A stretch of DNA of 64,000 nt, from assembly GCA_018222585.1 (NCBI GenBank), contig JAAFAB010000002.1, positions 620,001-684,000 of the forward strand. The letters run 5' to 3'. The position numbers and the translations under genes are program-made. Numbering within the stretch: the stretch's first letter is position 1; every line of letters starts with the position of its first letter. This DNA is from Paracoccaceae bacterium. Lineage in GTDB: Bacteria; Pseudomonadota; Alphaproteobacteria; Rhodobacterales; Rhodobacteraceae. Of this stretch, positions 1 to 9,134 are shown in pieces. Below the pieces are notes generated by a model that was not told the DNA's origin, ran no database searches, and worked only from the letters and a program-made list of their open reading frames with translations.

Positions 1-144
1 GGTCGTGGTTGGATTGGTGTGGGTTTTCTGGACTGACATCAATGCAACCGCGGCAGGTATCCGACAATCATGGATGAACTTGCGATGGCTGGACTAGTGA
101 TGCGGACTCTTTTTGCGGGCGGCGCTGGCAGCGACAAAGCCAAA

Positions 145-3100
145 ATGAACACCAGCACACGCAATGGCTGTCTCGGATACATTGCCCTTGTCTGCGCAGC
201 CCTCTTGGCCTTTGCAACGCCCGCAGCGGCCTTCGATGCGGCATCGCGTATCGATCAACGTTTGAGCCTGAATTCCCAATGCCAGCTACGCGTCTTCCTC
301 GAGAATTTGAATGGCGGCTTGGCAGCTGCACGCATTGAACCTGTGGGCACTGGTTCTGCACAAGTCCAAGTGGCAGGTGGGGCAGCTTATTTCAACGGAG
401 GTCTCAGCTCCACTTACTCGGCGATCACCTCTGCGAATTTGGAAGCGAACTGCGGTCTGGAAGATGTCGCAAACCTTGTTCAGCAAGGCGCCTCGGGGAC
501 CTATGCCGCCCAAGGCTATATGGGGGTTTCCTTTGAGGCAACACGGACCAGCGACGGTGCTCGCTATGCCTTCCTCGCCGAAATCAGCGGGGTAGCGGGA
601 ACCACGGCTTCAGTCGGTCAGACCCTTGTCAATACGGCACCGACGGTGTCACTCGGCAGCCTCAGCGGGCCGGACGGCAGCGGCAAGTATACCGTGGTCG
701 CCACGCTGTCTGAAAGCAGCTCTGATTTCACAGCCTCTAGCCTGACATTGACAAACGCGACCGCGACAGTGTCCGGCAGCGGCAGCAGCTACTCCATCGT
801 TCTGACCCCATTGATGGATGGGGACGTCAGTGTATCCGTCCCTAAGGAGGGTTTTACCGACAGCGGAGGGCTGGGAAACTGGGTCGCCTCGAATGAAGTG
901 ACATTTTCGGCTGACATCACCGCACCTACGGTCAGCATTGGCGCCTTCACCGGTCCGCTGAACGGGGCGCAGTCGGCGGTGATCACCCTCTCCGAGCCCA
1001 GCACCGACTTCACCCTTGCCGACCTCTCCCTGACCAATGCCAACGCCACGCTGACCGGGTCGGGCACCAGCTACACTGCCGTGCTGACGCCGCTGGCGGA
1101 TGGACCGGTGGCGCTGTCGGTGGCGGCGGGCACCTTCAGCGATGCGGCCGGGAACAAGAACGCCGCCGCGTCGAACGAAGCCACCACGACCTACGACGGC
1201 ACCGCGCCAGTCATACGCCCCGTGGCCAGTCTCTCCCTGGAAGCCGCGCCATCCGGAACCCGGCAGGTTGGCTTCTCTACAATCGTTGATGACAACGTCG
1301 ACAGCGGCATAGCCCCCATCTTTTCGCTGAATGGTGATGTGATCACCTCCCCCCACGACTTCCCGATCGGGGCGAATCTGGTCAAGATCAACGCGACGGA
1401 TTCGGCGGGAAATCAGGCTGTCGAGGAAGAGTTCACCATCACGATCACGCCGGGCGACGTGCCGGACAGCCCTGTCCTGACGACAACGGTGATCAATGCG
1501 AACCGCTCCATGACGATTGGTGGTACGGCTGAGGCGGACGGGAAGGTTCGCATCACATTCCCCGACGCAAGCGTGCAGACAGTCACGGCGACAGGCGGCA
1601 CATTCTCTGTCACCTCGGCAGCGGACATGACCGGCGGGACCGTATCTGTCACCGTCGAGGACAGCCTGGGCTATGTGTCACCGGCCGCAACGGTTGACTT
1701 GTTCCCGGATTATGAAGCGCCCACCGTCAGCATCGGCGCTTTCAGCGGCCCGCTGAACGGGGCGCAGTCGGCAGAGATCACCCTCTCGGAGGACAGCACC
1801 GACTTTACCCTCGACGACCTGACCCTGACCAATGCCAGTGCGACGCTCTTCGGGTCCGGCAGCACCTACACGGCGGTGCTGACGCCCCTTGCAGAGGGGC
1901 CAGTGGCCCTGTCGGTCGCGGCGGGTACCTTCAGCGACGCCGCGCGGAACATGAACGCAACGGCATCGAACGAGGTGACCACATCCTATGACGCCACTGC
2001 GCCATCGGTCAGCATCGCATCCTCCAGCACGACCTTTGCCGGAGCAGCCTCAATTGAAATTGCGATCACCTTTTCCGAAGACGTGATCGGTTTCGCCGCG
2101 AGCGACGTGTCCGTTGCCAATGGCACGGCTACGGGGTTTTCGGGAAGCGGTGCGGATTATCTCGTCACGGTCACGACGACCGGCAAAGGGGATACCCAGA
2201 TATCGATTCCCGCCGCCGTCGCAAAAGATGTGGCAGGCAATTCCAACACGGCGTCGAATACCCTGTCCATTTCCAACACCGTGGTCGAGCAAACGCAGAA
2301 GGCCATCGCGCAGTTCATTCAATCGCGGGCGACACAGCTGATCGCCAGCCAGCCGAACCTCACCGGGTTTCTCTCTGGCAGCAACACCGGCGCCATGAAC
2401 GTGGCCGTGACACCTGGCAGAGGTGACTTCGCGTTCGCCAGCGCGCCTGGCGCCGCCAACGGCATCTGGGCACGGTTGAACGGTTCCTGGACACATGAGG
2501 ACACGAGGAACACCCGCTATGCCTTCGGCGTCATCGGGAGCCACGTCAAACTGTCTCCCGATCTGCTGATTGGCGGCATGGTTGAATTCGATTCTCTGAG
2601 CCAGGAGGACGGCGCCAGCCGGATTGATGGCCATGGCTGGCTGATCGGTCCCTATTTCGTGGCGCGCAGCCCGGCCCATCCATTGTTCTTCGAGGGGATG
2701 CTTCTCTACGGGCAGACGAAGAACGATATCTCGCCCTTGGGAGCCGATGCAGACAGGTTCGAGACAGAACGGCTGCTTGCACAGCTCAAGGTGACCGGAG
2801 AGATCTACCAGGGTCGGACGACATGGATGCCTTCAGTTCAGCTGTCCTACACGACCGATACCCAGAAGGCTTACACCGATGGGTTTGGCAACCTCATTCC
2901 AGAGCAGGGTCTTGAACTGACCCAGGCCGAAATTGGCCTTGATGTCCGTCACAAGGTCCGCCTGCCAGGGCGCAGCGGCGCATGGGAGCTGACGGGCGGC
3001 CTGGTCTTTGTCGGCTCATCTGTCAAAGGGTCTGGGAACGCGGCTCTGGTCGTGCCGGAGTACGTGGGCGGGCGTGGCAAGCTGAAGGCGGGGGCGAGCT

Positions 3101-3210
3101 ATACACTCGCCAATGGAGCGATCTTGACGGTGGACGCCTTCCATGACGGAATCGGCACGGCCAATTATGAAAGCTCCGGGGTGCAGCTCGGGTTCAATCT
3201 GACGTTCTGA
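145..3210 (+). CDS. Autotransporter-like surface protein with Ig-like repeats
   Basis: Predicted secreted, outer-membrane-anchored protein of 1021 residues. The ATG at 145 is preferred over the in-frame ATG at 70 because it puts a classical signal peptide at the N-terminus: a charged start, a hydrophobic stretch, then an A-A-A cleavage site before FDAAS near residue 30. The middle holds about four bacterial Ig-like units of roughly 95 residues (sharing the pattern APTVSIG...FTLxDLxLTNA...VTTSYD.TAP) and one HYR-type domain between them (about residues 355-440). The last 250 residues or so alternate polar and hydrophobic residues and end in a phenylalanine (NLTF), as expected for an autotransporter beta-barrel. 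Adhesion is a family-level inference. It has no operon partner. The open reading frame looks somewhat lower in G+C than the metabolic genes that follow. The ligand is unknown. Confidence 0.72.
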   Translation: MNTSTRNGCLGYIALVCAALLAFATPAAAFDAASRIDQRLSLNSQCQLRVFLENLNGGLAAARIEPVGTGSAQVQVAGGAAYFNGGLSSTYSAITSANLEANCGLEDVANLVQQGASGTYAAQGYMGVSFEATRTSDGARYAFLAEISGVAGTTASVGQTLVNTAPTVSLGSLSGPDGSGKYTVVATLSESSSDFTASSLTLTNATATVSGSGSSYSIVLTPLMDGDVSVSVPKEGFTDSGGLGNWVASNEVTFSADITAPTVSIGAFTGPLNGAQSAVITLSEPSTDFTLADLSLTNANATLTGSGTSYTAVLTPLADGPVALSVAAGTFSDAAGNKNAAASNEATTTYDGTAPVIRPVASLSLEAAPSGTRQVGFSTIVDDNVDSGIAPIFSLNGDVITSPHDFPIGANLVKINATDSAGNQAVEEEFTITITPGDVPDSPVLTTTVINANRSMTIGGTAEADGKVRITFPDASVQTVTATGGTFSVTSAADMTGGTVSVTVEDSLGYVSPAATVDLFPDYEAPTVSIGAFSGPLNGAQSAEITLSEDSTDFTLDDLTLTNASATLFGSGSTYTAVLTPLAEGPVALSVAAGTFSDAARNMNATASNEVTTSYDATAPSVSIASSSTTFAGAASIEIAITFSEDVIGFAASDVSVANGTATGFSGSGADYLVTVTTTGKGDTQISIPAAVAKDVAGNSNTASNTLSISNTVVEQTQKAIAQFIQSRATQLIASQPNLTGFLSGSNTGAMNVAVTPGRGDFAFASAPGAANGIWARLNGSWTHEDTRNTRYAFGVIGSHVKLSPDLLIGGMVEFDSLSQEDGASRIDGHGWLIGPYFVARSPAHPLFFEGMLLYGQTKNDISPLGADADRFETERLLAQLKVTGEIYQGRTTWMPSVQLSYTTDTQKAYTDGFGNLIPEQGLELTQAEIGLDVRHKVRLPGRSGAWELTGGLVFVGSSVKGSGNAALVVPEYVGGRGKLKAGASYTLANGAILTVDAFHDGIGTANYESSGVQLGFNLTF
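922..1209 (+). repeat. Ig-like domain repeat, copy A (288 bp)
   Basis: In-frame 96-codon unit of the autotransporter-like gene, closely similar at both DNA and protein level to the 288-bp unit at 1717-2004. Both start at an A-P-T codon triplet and end at T-A-P. The exact equality of length and the long shared DNA stretches (for example the segment coding for GPLNGAQSA) indicate an internal duplication. Confidence 0.85.
1717..2004 (+). repeat. Ig-like domain repeat, copy B (288 bp)
   Basis: Second copy of the 96-codon unit at 922-1209, in the same frame. It is separated from copy A by the HYR-type domain and a short linker domain. More divergent Ig-like units flank the pair, at about 640-921 and 2005-2285. 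Confidence 0.85.
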
Positions 3211-3829
3211 ACGACCACGTCCCACAGGGCGCCGAGGGCTGGCTGACTTTCAGAATTCGGCACCTCGGAAACGCGCGGAGAAGCGTCTGTTGTTGGGAGA
3301 AACTGACACGGGTATCCGCCGACGCTCAAGCCGCTTTGGGCTGGCTCGAGCCGATCATTGCTGACCTGGGACGGTTGGCGCTGGTGTCTCGGTACTGTGC
3401 CGCCGCATGGCGGCAGTGAGCCCTTTTGACTGCGATCCAGCAGCGGCTGCACTCAGATCAATGAGAATGCATTTGACGGGCGATAGAGGCTTGTCTGTTG
3501 AGACGCGTGTGACTGACTGACGATCTGATCGCCGGAGAACGCCTTTGGGGCCCAAAACAGTCATTCGCCGCTTCTGGCGTAAATGGCGGCTAGTGAGCCT
3601 TCGCTGCACTGTGTCTAAATGTCCGCTCCCGCGCACCTCCCCCCCCTTGGGGGGACCCTGAAAATCTGGACAAAACTCTCCTGACCGGTGAGCGGACCGA
3701 CGTTTTCATGCCCGGCCAATTGGAAAAAGCCCACTCTGAAGTGTTCAAATTGGGCCTTTGAGGTCCTCAAGCAGAGCATCAGCCGCGTGCCAGTCACATC
3801 TCCATGCCGCTGCCTTGCGTCGGCAGGCT
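3211..3829. other. Gene-free region, probably decayed DNA
   Basis: These 619 bases lie between the autotransporter-like gene and the 3' end of the LysR gene. The reading frames here are short, mutually incompatible and resemble no family I recognise. The composition is more A+T-rich than the neighbouring genes, and the run CCCCCCCTTGGGGGG occurs near 3640. The 12-base string GTCATTCGCCGC near 3561 has a one-mismatch match in the other gene-free patch, near 13968. No terminator, tRNA or intact mobile element was seen. Confidence 0.4.
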
Positions 3830-4750
3830 CTACTCTACCTGGTCAACATCATACCGCTTGAGATGGTCGCGTAGGACCTCGACCACTCGCTCGGTGGCTT
3901 GCGAAGGCGGGCGCGAGGCGGGCAGCAGGATCCAGACATTCATCGTCGTCAGCGGTACCACCGGGCGGCGCACCAGCTTGTCCTCCCCATAGCCCAGCCC
4001 GACGAAGGGAGGGAGGATCGACACGCCGGCTCCCCCGGCGACGAAGTCGCAGGCGGTTTCCGACATGGGCACCTCGACGATCGACCGCTTCTGTACGCCG
4101 CGCAACTGGAAAGCGCGGTCGATGGTCATGATCGAACAGTCATCCCGCGCCAGGCCGATGAAGGGCTCATCCTTCAGGTCTTCCACCCGGATCAGTCGTT
4201 TCTCTGCCAGCGGGTGCCCCGCCGGCAGGGCGCAGACCATGGCGAAGCGCATCGCCAGCTCCGACGTAACGTTCGGATGCTCGAAAGGCTGCACCGACAG
4301 GCCGATGTCGATCTGCTGCCCCTCGACCAGTTCCGCGACCCTGGGACTGGAGTGGCTGGCGATCGAGATGTGCATTTTCGACTGTTTCGCCATCAGCGGG
4401 CCCAAGGCATGCGCCAGAAAACGGGCAGAGAGGGCGGGGGGCGCGGCAATCGTCACCTCCCCCCACTCCCGATCGCGCACCGCGCGGGCAAGCTTCTGGA
4501 TGCGGTCCGTCCCGGAGAAAAGCCTCGACACCTCGGAGGCCAAAAGCTGCGCGTCCGACGTCGGCAGCATCCGCCCACCACTGCGCGTGAACAACCGAAA
4601 GCCGCAGCTTTCTGAGAATGATTTCAATAGTTTGCTGACGGCGGGCTGGGAGATGCCCAGACGTTCGCCTGCCAGGGTTACGGAGCCCGTCTCCATGACC
4701 GCGTGGAAGGCTTCGAGCTGTCTGATGTTCACGGAAGGGGGCTCCGGCAA
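3830..4750 (-). CDS. LysR-family transcriptional regulator
   Basis: A 306-residue protein with the LysR layout. The winged helix-turn-helix is at about residues 8-66 (INIRQLEAF-like start, then GERLGISQPAVSKLLKSFE-like recognition helices), followed by a linker helix and a periplasmic-binding-like effector domain from about 90 to 300. It is divergent from the ABC-transporter/oxidase operon that starts at 4896, with about 145 bp between the two starts. This is the usual arrangement for a LysR protein that activates its neighbour in response to the transported compound. The inducer is not predictable from sequence. The HTH resembles regulators of amino-acid and opine uptake operons, but that is only a family impression. 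Confidence 0.9.
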   Translation of the reverse strand: MPEPPSVNIRQLEAFHAVMETGSVTLAGERLGISQPAVSKLLKSFSESCGFRLFTRSGGRMLPTSDAQLLASEVSRLFSGTDRIQKLARAVRDREWGEVTIAAPPALSARFLAHALGPLMAKQSKMHISIASHSSPRVAELVEGQQIDIGLSVQPFEHPNVTSELAMRFAMVCALPAGHPLAEKRLIRVEDLKDEPFIGLARDDCSIMTIDRAFQLRGVQKRSIVEVPMSETACDFVAGGAGVSILPPFVGLGYGEDKLVRRPVVPLTTMNVWILLPASRPPSQATERVVEVLRDHLKRYDVDQVE

Positions 4751-4796
4751 TGATTGCAGTATGAGGTTTAGTTATGATGTGACGACAAATAGGGAT

Positions 4797-4826
4797 TTGA
4801 CAATCATGTTGTGCGTCGGCTCGCAT
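4797..4826 (+). promoter_or_regulatory. Candidate promoter of the ABC/oxidase operon
   Basis: A perfect -35 hexamer TTGACA at 4797-4802 is followed 18 bp later by a poor -10 (TCGCAT at 4821-4826). It lies in the divergent gap between the LysR gene and the binding-protein gene. A strong -35 with a weak -10 would suit activator dependence, but no LysR site was assigned. Confidence 0.3.
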
Positions 4827-4895
4827 GGAGTCATCCGGAAATCTCTCCACAGCAAGCCAAGGCTGCCCGAAAAAGCCACACAGGAAGGTACTGAA

Positions 4896-6506
4896 ATGAA
4901 TAAATTCGCATATCTCTGCGGGGCGGCAGCGCTGGCGCTGTCGGCGCCCGCCGCCCAGGCTCAGGTCCTGACCGTCTGTCTGGAAGGCGCGCCCGAGACC
5001 TTCAACCCAGAGCTGACCAGCAACGGCACCACCGCCTATGTGCTTGGCCAGATCTACGACGGTCTGGTGTCGGTCGAAAGGGGCGGTTCGGAGATCGAGC
5101 CCGCCCTGGCCGAAAGCTGGGAGGTCTCCGAAGACGGGCTGACCTACACCTTTGCCCTGCGGCAGGGCGTAGCCTGGCAGTCCAACGATTCCTTCACGCC
5201 CTCGCGCCCCTTCAATGCCGATGATGTCGTTTTCACCTTCCACCGGATGATGGACAGCGAAGACCCTTTCTATGAAGTCTCGGGCGGCAACTACCCGACC
5301 TTCAACGCGAAACTGGCGGACAACCTGGCCTCGGTCGAAAAGGTGGATGACTACACCGTCGCCTTCACCCTGACCAAGCCGATGGCGGCTTTCATCGGCA
5401 CGATGGCGCACGGATCGCTTGGCGTGACCTCGGCGGAATATGCCCAGGCGATGATGGATGCCGGCACGCCCGAACAACTGGACTTGGCGCCCATCGGGAC
5501 CGGCCCGTTCCAGCTTCAGGCCTATCAGACCGATGCCATGGTGCGCCTGCTGCCCTTCGCGGGCACCTGGGGCGCGGAAATGGGCGACGACCTGCGCACG
5601 CCGATGGTCGATGCGGTGGTCATGGCGATCTCGGGTGACGCCACCGTGCGCCTGCAACGGGCGCTGGCCGGTGAATGCCTGATCGGCCTCTACCCGAACC
5701 TGGCCGACAAGGAGACGATCGAGGCCTCCGACACGGTAGAGGCCGTGCAGACGCCGGTGCCCTCGACCGGGATGCTGCACTTCAACTTCGCCGAAGAACC
5801 CTTCCAGGATCAGCGGGTGCGCCAGGCCCTGGCCCAGGCCATCGACATGGAGAACTTCGTCGAGGTGATCTATTCCGGCATGGGCCATCTGACCGGTGCC
5901 GTGGTGCCGCCCGCGCTGTGGGGCACCGCCTCGGATATCGGCCCCTGGGAGTATGATCCCGAAGAGGCGAAGCGCCTGCTGGCCGAGGCTGGCTACGAGG
6001 ACGGGTTCGAGACCGAGGTCTGGGCAATTCCAGTGTCGCGTCCCTACATGCCCAACGGACGCCGCGCGGCAGAGATCATTCAGGCCGACTGGGCCGAGGT
6101 CGGCGTCGACGTGTCCATCGTGACCTACGAATGGGCCGAATACATCCAGCGCGCCCGCGCCGGCGAGGCCAAGGTGGGCATGTTCGGCGGCATCTACGAC
6201 TTCCCTGATCCCAGCCAGATCCCCAACAACTACCTGACCTGCCAGCCCGACGGCTCCACCGCGCCTTCCAACATTGGGGACTGGTGCGACGACCGCTTCA
6301 ATGAGGTGATGACCGAAGCCGGATCCATCACCGACCAGGATGAGCGGATCGCGCTTTACCATGAGGCGCAGCAGATCGTGCATGACGAGGTGCCGGTCAT
6401 CGTGCTGGGCGGGGCCGATACGATCACCGCGGTCAATACCTCGGTGCAGGGCTATGTGCCCGCCGTCTTCGGCTCGTCCCGTCTGTCGGGGGTGACCGTC
6501 GAATGA
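4896..6506 (+). CDS. ABC transporter substrate-binding protein, peptide/opine family 5
   Basis: A periplasmic binding protein of 536 residues (SBP family 5, DppA/OppA-like). The ATG at 4896 follows a good ribosome site (AGGAAGG) and gives a clear Sec signal peptide with an A-A-Q-A cleavage region near residue 23. Family landmarks include the early 'TFNPELTSNGTT' ligand-lobe segment, LAESWEVSEDGLTYTF, and a distal 'GTGPFQL' loop. Frames upstream of 4896 overlap the LysR gene and are not used. It is the first gene of an operon with two permeases and two ATPases downstream. Because the catabolic genes next to it are amine/amino-acid oxidases, the cargo is more likely a modified amino acid, opine or small peptide than a large peptide. 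That is inference. Confidence 0.9.
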   Translation: MNKFAYLCGAAALALSAPAAQAQVLTVCLEGAPETFNPELTSNGTTAYVLGQIYDGLVSVERGGSEIEPALAESWEVSEDGLTYTFALRQGVAWQSNDSFTPSRPFNADDVVFTFHRMMDSEDPFYEVSGGNYPTFNAKLADNLASVEKVDDYTVAFTLTKPMAAFIGTMAHGSLGVTSAEYAQAMMDAGTPEQLDLAPIGTGPFQLQAYQTDAMVRLLPFAGTWGAEMGDDLRTPMVDAVVMAISGDATVRLQRALAGECLIGLYPNLADKETIEASDTVEAVQTPVPSTGMLHFNFAEEPFQDQRVRQALAQAIDMENFVEVIYSGMGHLTGAVVPPALWGTASDIGPWEYDPEEAKRLLAEAGYEDGFETEVWAIPVSRPYMPNGRRAAEIIQADWAEVGVDVSIVTYEWAEYIQRARAGEAKVGMFGGIYDFPDPSQIPNNYLTCQPDGSTAPSNIGDWCDDRFNEVMTEAGSITDQDERIALYHEAQQIVHDEVPVIVLGGADTITAVNTSVQGYVPAVFGSSRLSGVTVE

Positions 6507-7606
6507 AAGTGACAGTGATTGGCGCCGGGATCCTCGGCGCCAGCACGGCTTACCACCTGGCCCTTTCGGGCCACGAGGTGACCGTGATCGACCAGGAACA
6601 CCAGGGCAAGGCGACTCTGGCCGGGGCAGGCATCGTCTGCCCCTGGGCCACCAAGGCGGATGAGCCGGAGTGGTACAAGATGTATGCCGCAGGTGCGGCC
6701 TACTATGATGCGCTGGTCAGCGACCTGGCGGCGCGCGGCGAAAGCGATGTGGGCTACCGCAAGGTGGGCGCGCTGGTGACCGCCGAGGATCCAGCGGAGT
6801 ACGACGCCGCCGGTGAACGGCTGGCGCTGCGCACCGCCGAAGCCCCCGAAAGCGGTGGCTTCGAGGAAATCAGTCCGGCTGAGGCGCAGCAGAAGTTCCC
6901 GCCGATCAACCCCGCATACAAGGCCTTCTGGGTGCCCGGTGGCGCGCGGGTGAATGCCCGCCAACTGGCGCCCGCCATGGTCCGCGCGGCGGTGGCGCTT
7001 GGCGCCACCTTCCGGAGCGACCTCGCCACGCTGGAGCTGGAGGGTGCCAAGGCCCGCGTGCTGGACGGGCAGGGGCGGGAGATCCCCTCGGACCAGATCG
7101 TCGTCACCGCCGGGGCCTGGGCGAGCCAGATCCTGGCGCCCCTGGGCCTGTCGCATCCGGTGAAACCGCAGCGCGGCCAGATCCTGCACTTCGGCATGAA
7201 GGGTGCGGATACCTCGCGCTGGTCGGTGCTGCTGCCCATGGCAAGCCACTACCTGCTGGCCTTCGACGACAGTCGGGTCGTGGTCGGCGCCACCCGCGAG
7301 GACGGCAAGGGGTTCGACTACCGCGTGACCTGCGAGGGCCAGCACGAGGTGCTCAGCGCCGCGCTGCGCTATGCCCCCGGCCTTGCGGATTCAACCCTGC
7401 TGGAAACCCGCATCGGCTTCCGCCCCGCCCCGCCCGAGTTCCGCCCCATCCTTGGCCCCGTGCCGGGTATCGAGGGGCTGATCCTCGGCAACGGCCTTGG
7501 TGCTGCAGGGCTGACCATCGGTCCGTTTGCGGGTCGCCAGCTGGCGCGCGTCGCCACCGGCGAGGCCCCCGAAGTGACCCTTGCCCCCTACGCCCCCGCC
7601 GCCTGA
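6503..7606 (+). CDS. DAO-type FAD-dependent oxidoreductase (first)
   Basis: A 367-residue flavoenzyme of the D-amino-acid oxidase/glycine oxidase/DadA superfamily. The Rossmann dinucleotide motif GAGILG is at residues 7-12, with an acidic end to the second strand (VTVIDQE). The C-terminus has the family's ILGNGLGAAGLTIGP flavin-contact region. Such enzymes oxidise a C-N bond of an amino acid or N-alkyl amino acid to an imine. The start overlaps the binding-protein stop by 4 bp (ATGA), so translation is probably coupled. The RidA-family gene immediately downstream fits an imine-releasing enzyme. Substrate unknown. Confidence 0.87.
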   Translation: MKVTVIGAGILGASTAYHLALSGHEVTVIDQEHQGKATLAGAGIVCPWATKADEPEWYKMYAAGAAYYDALVSDLAARGESDVGYRKVGALVTAEDPAEYDAAGERLALRTAEAPESGGFEEISPAEAQQKFPPINPAYKAFWVPGGARVNARQLAPAMVRAAVALGATFRSDLATLELEGAKARVLDGQGREIPSDQIVVTAGAWASQILAPLGLSHPVKPQRGQILHFGMKGADTSRWSVLLPMASHYLLAFDDSRVVVGATREDGKGFDYRVTCEGQHEVLSAALRYAPGLADSTLLETRIGFRPAPPEFRPILGPVPGIEGLILGNGLGAAGLTIGPFAGRQLARVATGEAPEVTLAPYAPAA

Positions 7607-7627
7607 GCGGGGGAGCAAAACCAATAC

Positions 7628-8002
7628 ATGACCAACGAACGGACAGACCAAATGATCCAACGCCACAACGCCCGCCCGCATCTGCACGGCGCCTCCGTCC
7701 ACAACGGGGTGATCTATTGCTCGGGCCATGCCGCCACCAACCTTGACCTCGACATGAAGGGCCAGACGGAGGAGATCTGCGCCAAGCTGGACGCCCTGCT
7801 GTCCGAGCTGGGCTCGGACAAGTCGAAGATCCTTCAGGCCCGCGTCTACCTTTCGGACATGACTGCCAAGGCCCAGATGAACGAGGCCTGGATGGCATGG
7901 ATCGACGCCGCCGACATGCCCTCGCGCGCCGCAATCGGTGGCTGCGACCTGGGCGACCCCAAGCGCCTGGTCGAGATCGTGGTGACCGCTGCGGTCGGCT
8001 GA
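7628..8002 (+). CDS. RidA/YjgF-family protein, probable enamine/imine deaminase
   Basis: A 124-residue single-domain Rid protein with the family Arg retained in a P-S-R motif near residue 98 and the usual C-terminal 'VEIVVTAAV' strand. It resembles the Rid branch that starts with IxRH. Rid proteins hydrolyse reactive enamine/imine intermediates released by amino-acid-degrading enzymes. Placement between a DAO-type oxidase and the permeases suggests it clears the imine made by that oxidase (inference). An internal ATG at 7652 (M-I-Q-R-H) matches the family start more closely. The 7628 start is kept because GGGGGAG precedes it, but either is possible. Confidence 0.85.
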   Translation: MTNERTDQMIQRHNARPHLHGASVHNGVIYCSGHAATNLDLDMKGQTEEICAKLDALLSELGSDKSKILQARVYLSDMTAKAQMNEAWMAWIDAADMPSRAAIGGCDLGDPKRLVEIVVTAAVG

Positions 8003-8126
8003 CGCCCGCCCGACAGCGATCCCGCGCGGCCCATCTCCCCAAGTTGCCGCGCTGACTTCCGGGCCGCTTCGCCCCTCGTGGCGGCCCGGATTTGCCCCCC
8101 TTACGCCTTGCCCGAAAGGACGCCCC

Positions 8127-9134
8127 TTGTTCCGTTACCTCCTCGGAAAGCTCGCGGTTCTGATCCCGACCTTCTTCGGGATCACCATCGTCGCTTTCGG
8201 GTTCGTCCGTGTCCTGCCCGGCGATCCGATCATGCTGATGGCCGGTGAACGCGGCCTGACGCCGGAACGCCACGCGCAGCTGATGGCGCAATACGGCTTC
8301 GACCGCCCGCTCTGGCAACAGTACCTGTCCTACCTCGGCGACCTCTTCCAGGGCGACCTTGGCACCTCGCTGGTGACGCACCGCCCCGTGGCCGAGGATT
8401 TCCTGACCTTCTTTCCGGCCACGATGGAACTGGGTCTTTGCACCATGATCCTGGCGATCTGCATCGGCCTGCCCCTGGGGGTGCTGGCGGCAGTGAAACG
8501 CGGCAGCTGGTTCGAGCAGATCTCGATGTCGGCGGCCCTGGTGGGCTATTCGATGCCGATCTTCTGGTGGGGCCTGCTGATGATCATCCTCTTCTCAGGC
8601 ACCCTGGGGTGGACGCCGGTTTCGGGGCGGATCTCGCTGATGTACTATTTCCCGCAGGTCACCGGCTTCATGCTGATCGACAGCCTGCTGTCGGGGCAGG
8701 CGGGGGCCTTCCGCTCGGCCGTGCTGCACCTGATCCTGCCCTCGGTGGTACTGGCCACCATCCCTGCGGCGGTCATTGCGCGCCAGTCGCGCTCGGCCAT
8801 GCTGGAGGTGCTGTCGGAGGATTTCGTGCGCACCGCCAAGGCCAAGGGCCTGGGGCCCGCGCTGGTGGTGGGGCGTCACGCGCTGCGCAATGCGCTGATC
8901 CCCGTGGTCACCGTGATCGGCCTTCAGGTCGGATCGCTCATGGCCGGGGCCATCCTGACCGAGACGATCTTTTCCTGGCCGGGCATCGGCAAGTGGATCG
9001 TCGATTCCATCTCGAAACGCGACTACCCGGTGGTGCAGGGCGGCCTGCTGGTCATCGCCGCCGTGGTGATGATCGTGAACCTGATCGTGGACCTGCTTTA
9101 TGCCGTCATCAACCCGAGGATCCGACATGGCTGA
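8127..9134 (+). CDS. ABC transporter permease, DppB-like
   Basis: A 335-residue inner-membrane permease of the dipeptide/nickel family. It starts at TTG (8127) behind a GAAAGGA ribosome site. The first transmembrane helix is typical (LAVLIPTFFGITIVAFGFVR), followed by the DppB 'LPGDP' motif. Later helices and the cytoplasmic EAA-type loop (FVRTAKAKGLGP...LRNALIP) that docks on the ATPase are present. It overlaps the next gene by 8 bp. It works with the downstream permease and the two ATPases to import the ligand of the binding protein at 4896. Confidence 0.92.
   Translation: MFRYLLGKLAVLIPTFFGITIVAFGFVRVLPGDPIMLMAGERGLTPERHAQLMAQYGFDRPLWQQYLSYLGDLFQGDLGTSLVTHRPVAEDFLTFFPATMELGLCTMILAICIGLPLGVLAAVKRGSWFEQISMSAALVGYSMPIFWWGLLMIILFSGTLGWTPVSGRISLMYYFPQVTGFMLIDSLLSGQAGAFRSAVLHLILPSVVLATIPAAVIARQSRSAMLEVLSEDFVRTAKAKGLGPALVVGRHALRNALIPVVTVIGLQVGSLMAGAILTETIFSWPGIGKWIVDSISKRDYPVVQGGLLVIAAVVMIVNLIVDLLYAVINPRIRHG

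Noticed and set aside
3615-3797. Minus-strand 60-residue frame in the 3.2-3.8 kb gap as a possible transposase fragment
   Set aside because: The translation has no motif that I can tie to a transposase family; called gene-free instead.
4065-4895. Upstream extension of the binding-protein frame to an ATG at 4065
   Set aside because: It would overlap most of the LysR gene and place the signal peptide in the middle of the protein; the ATG at 4896 has a ribosome site and a signal peptide.
4167-6383. 738-codon minus-strand frame over the binding-protein gene
   Set aside because: It spans the LysR gene, the divergent promoter region and the binding-protein gene, and has no recognisable domain.
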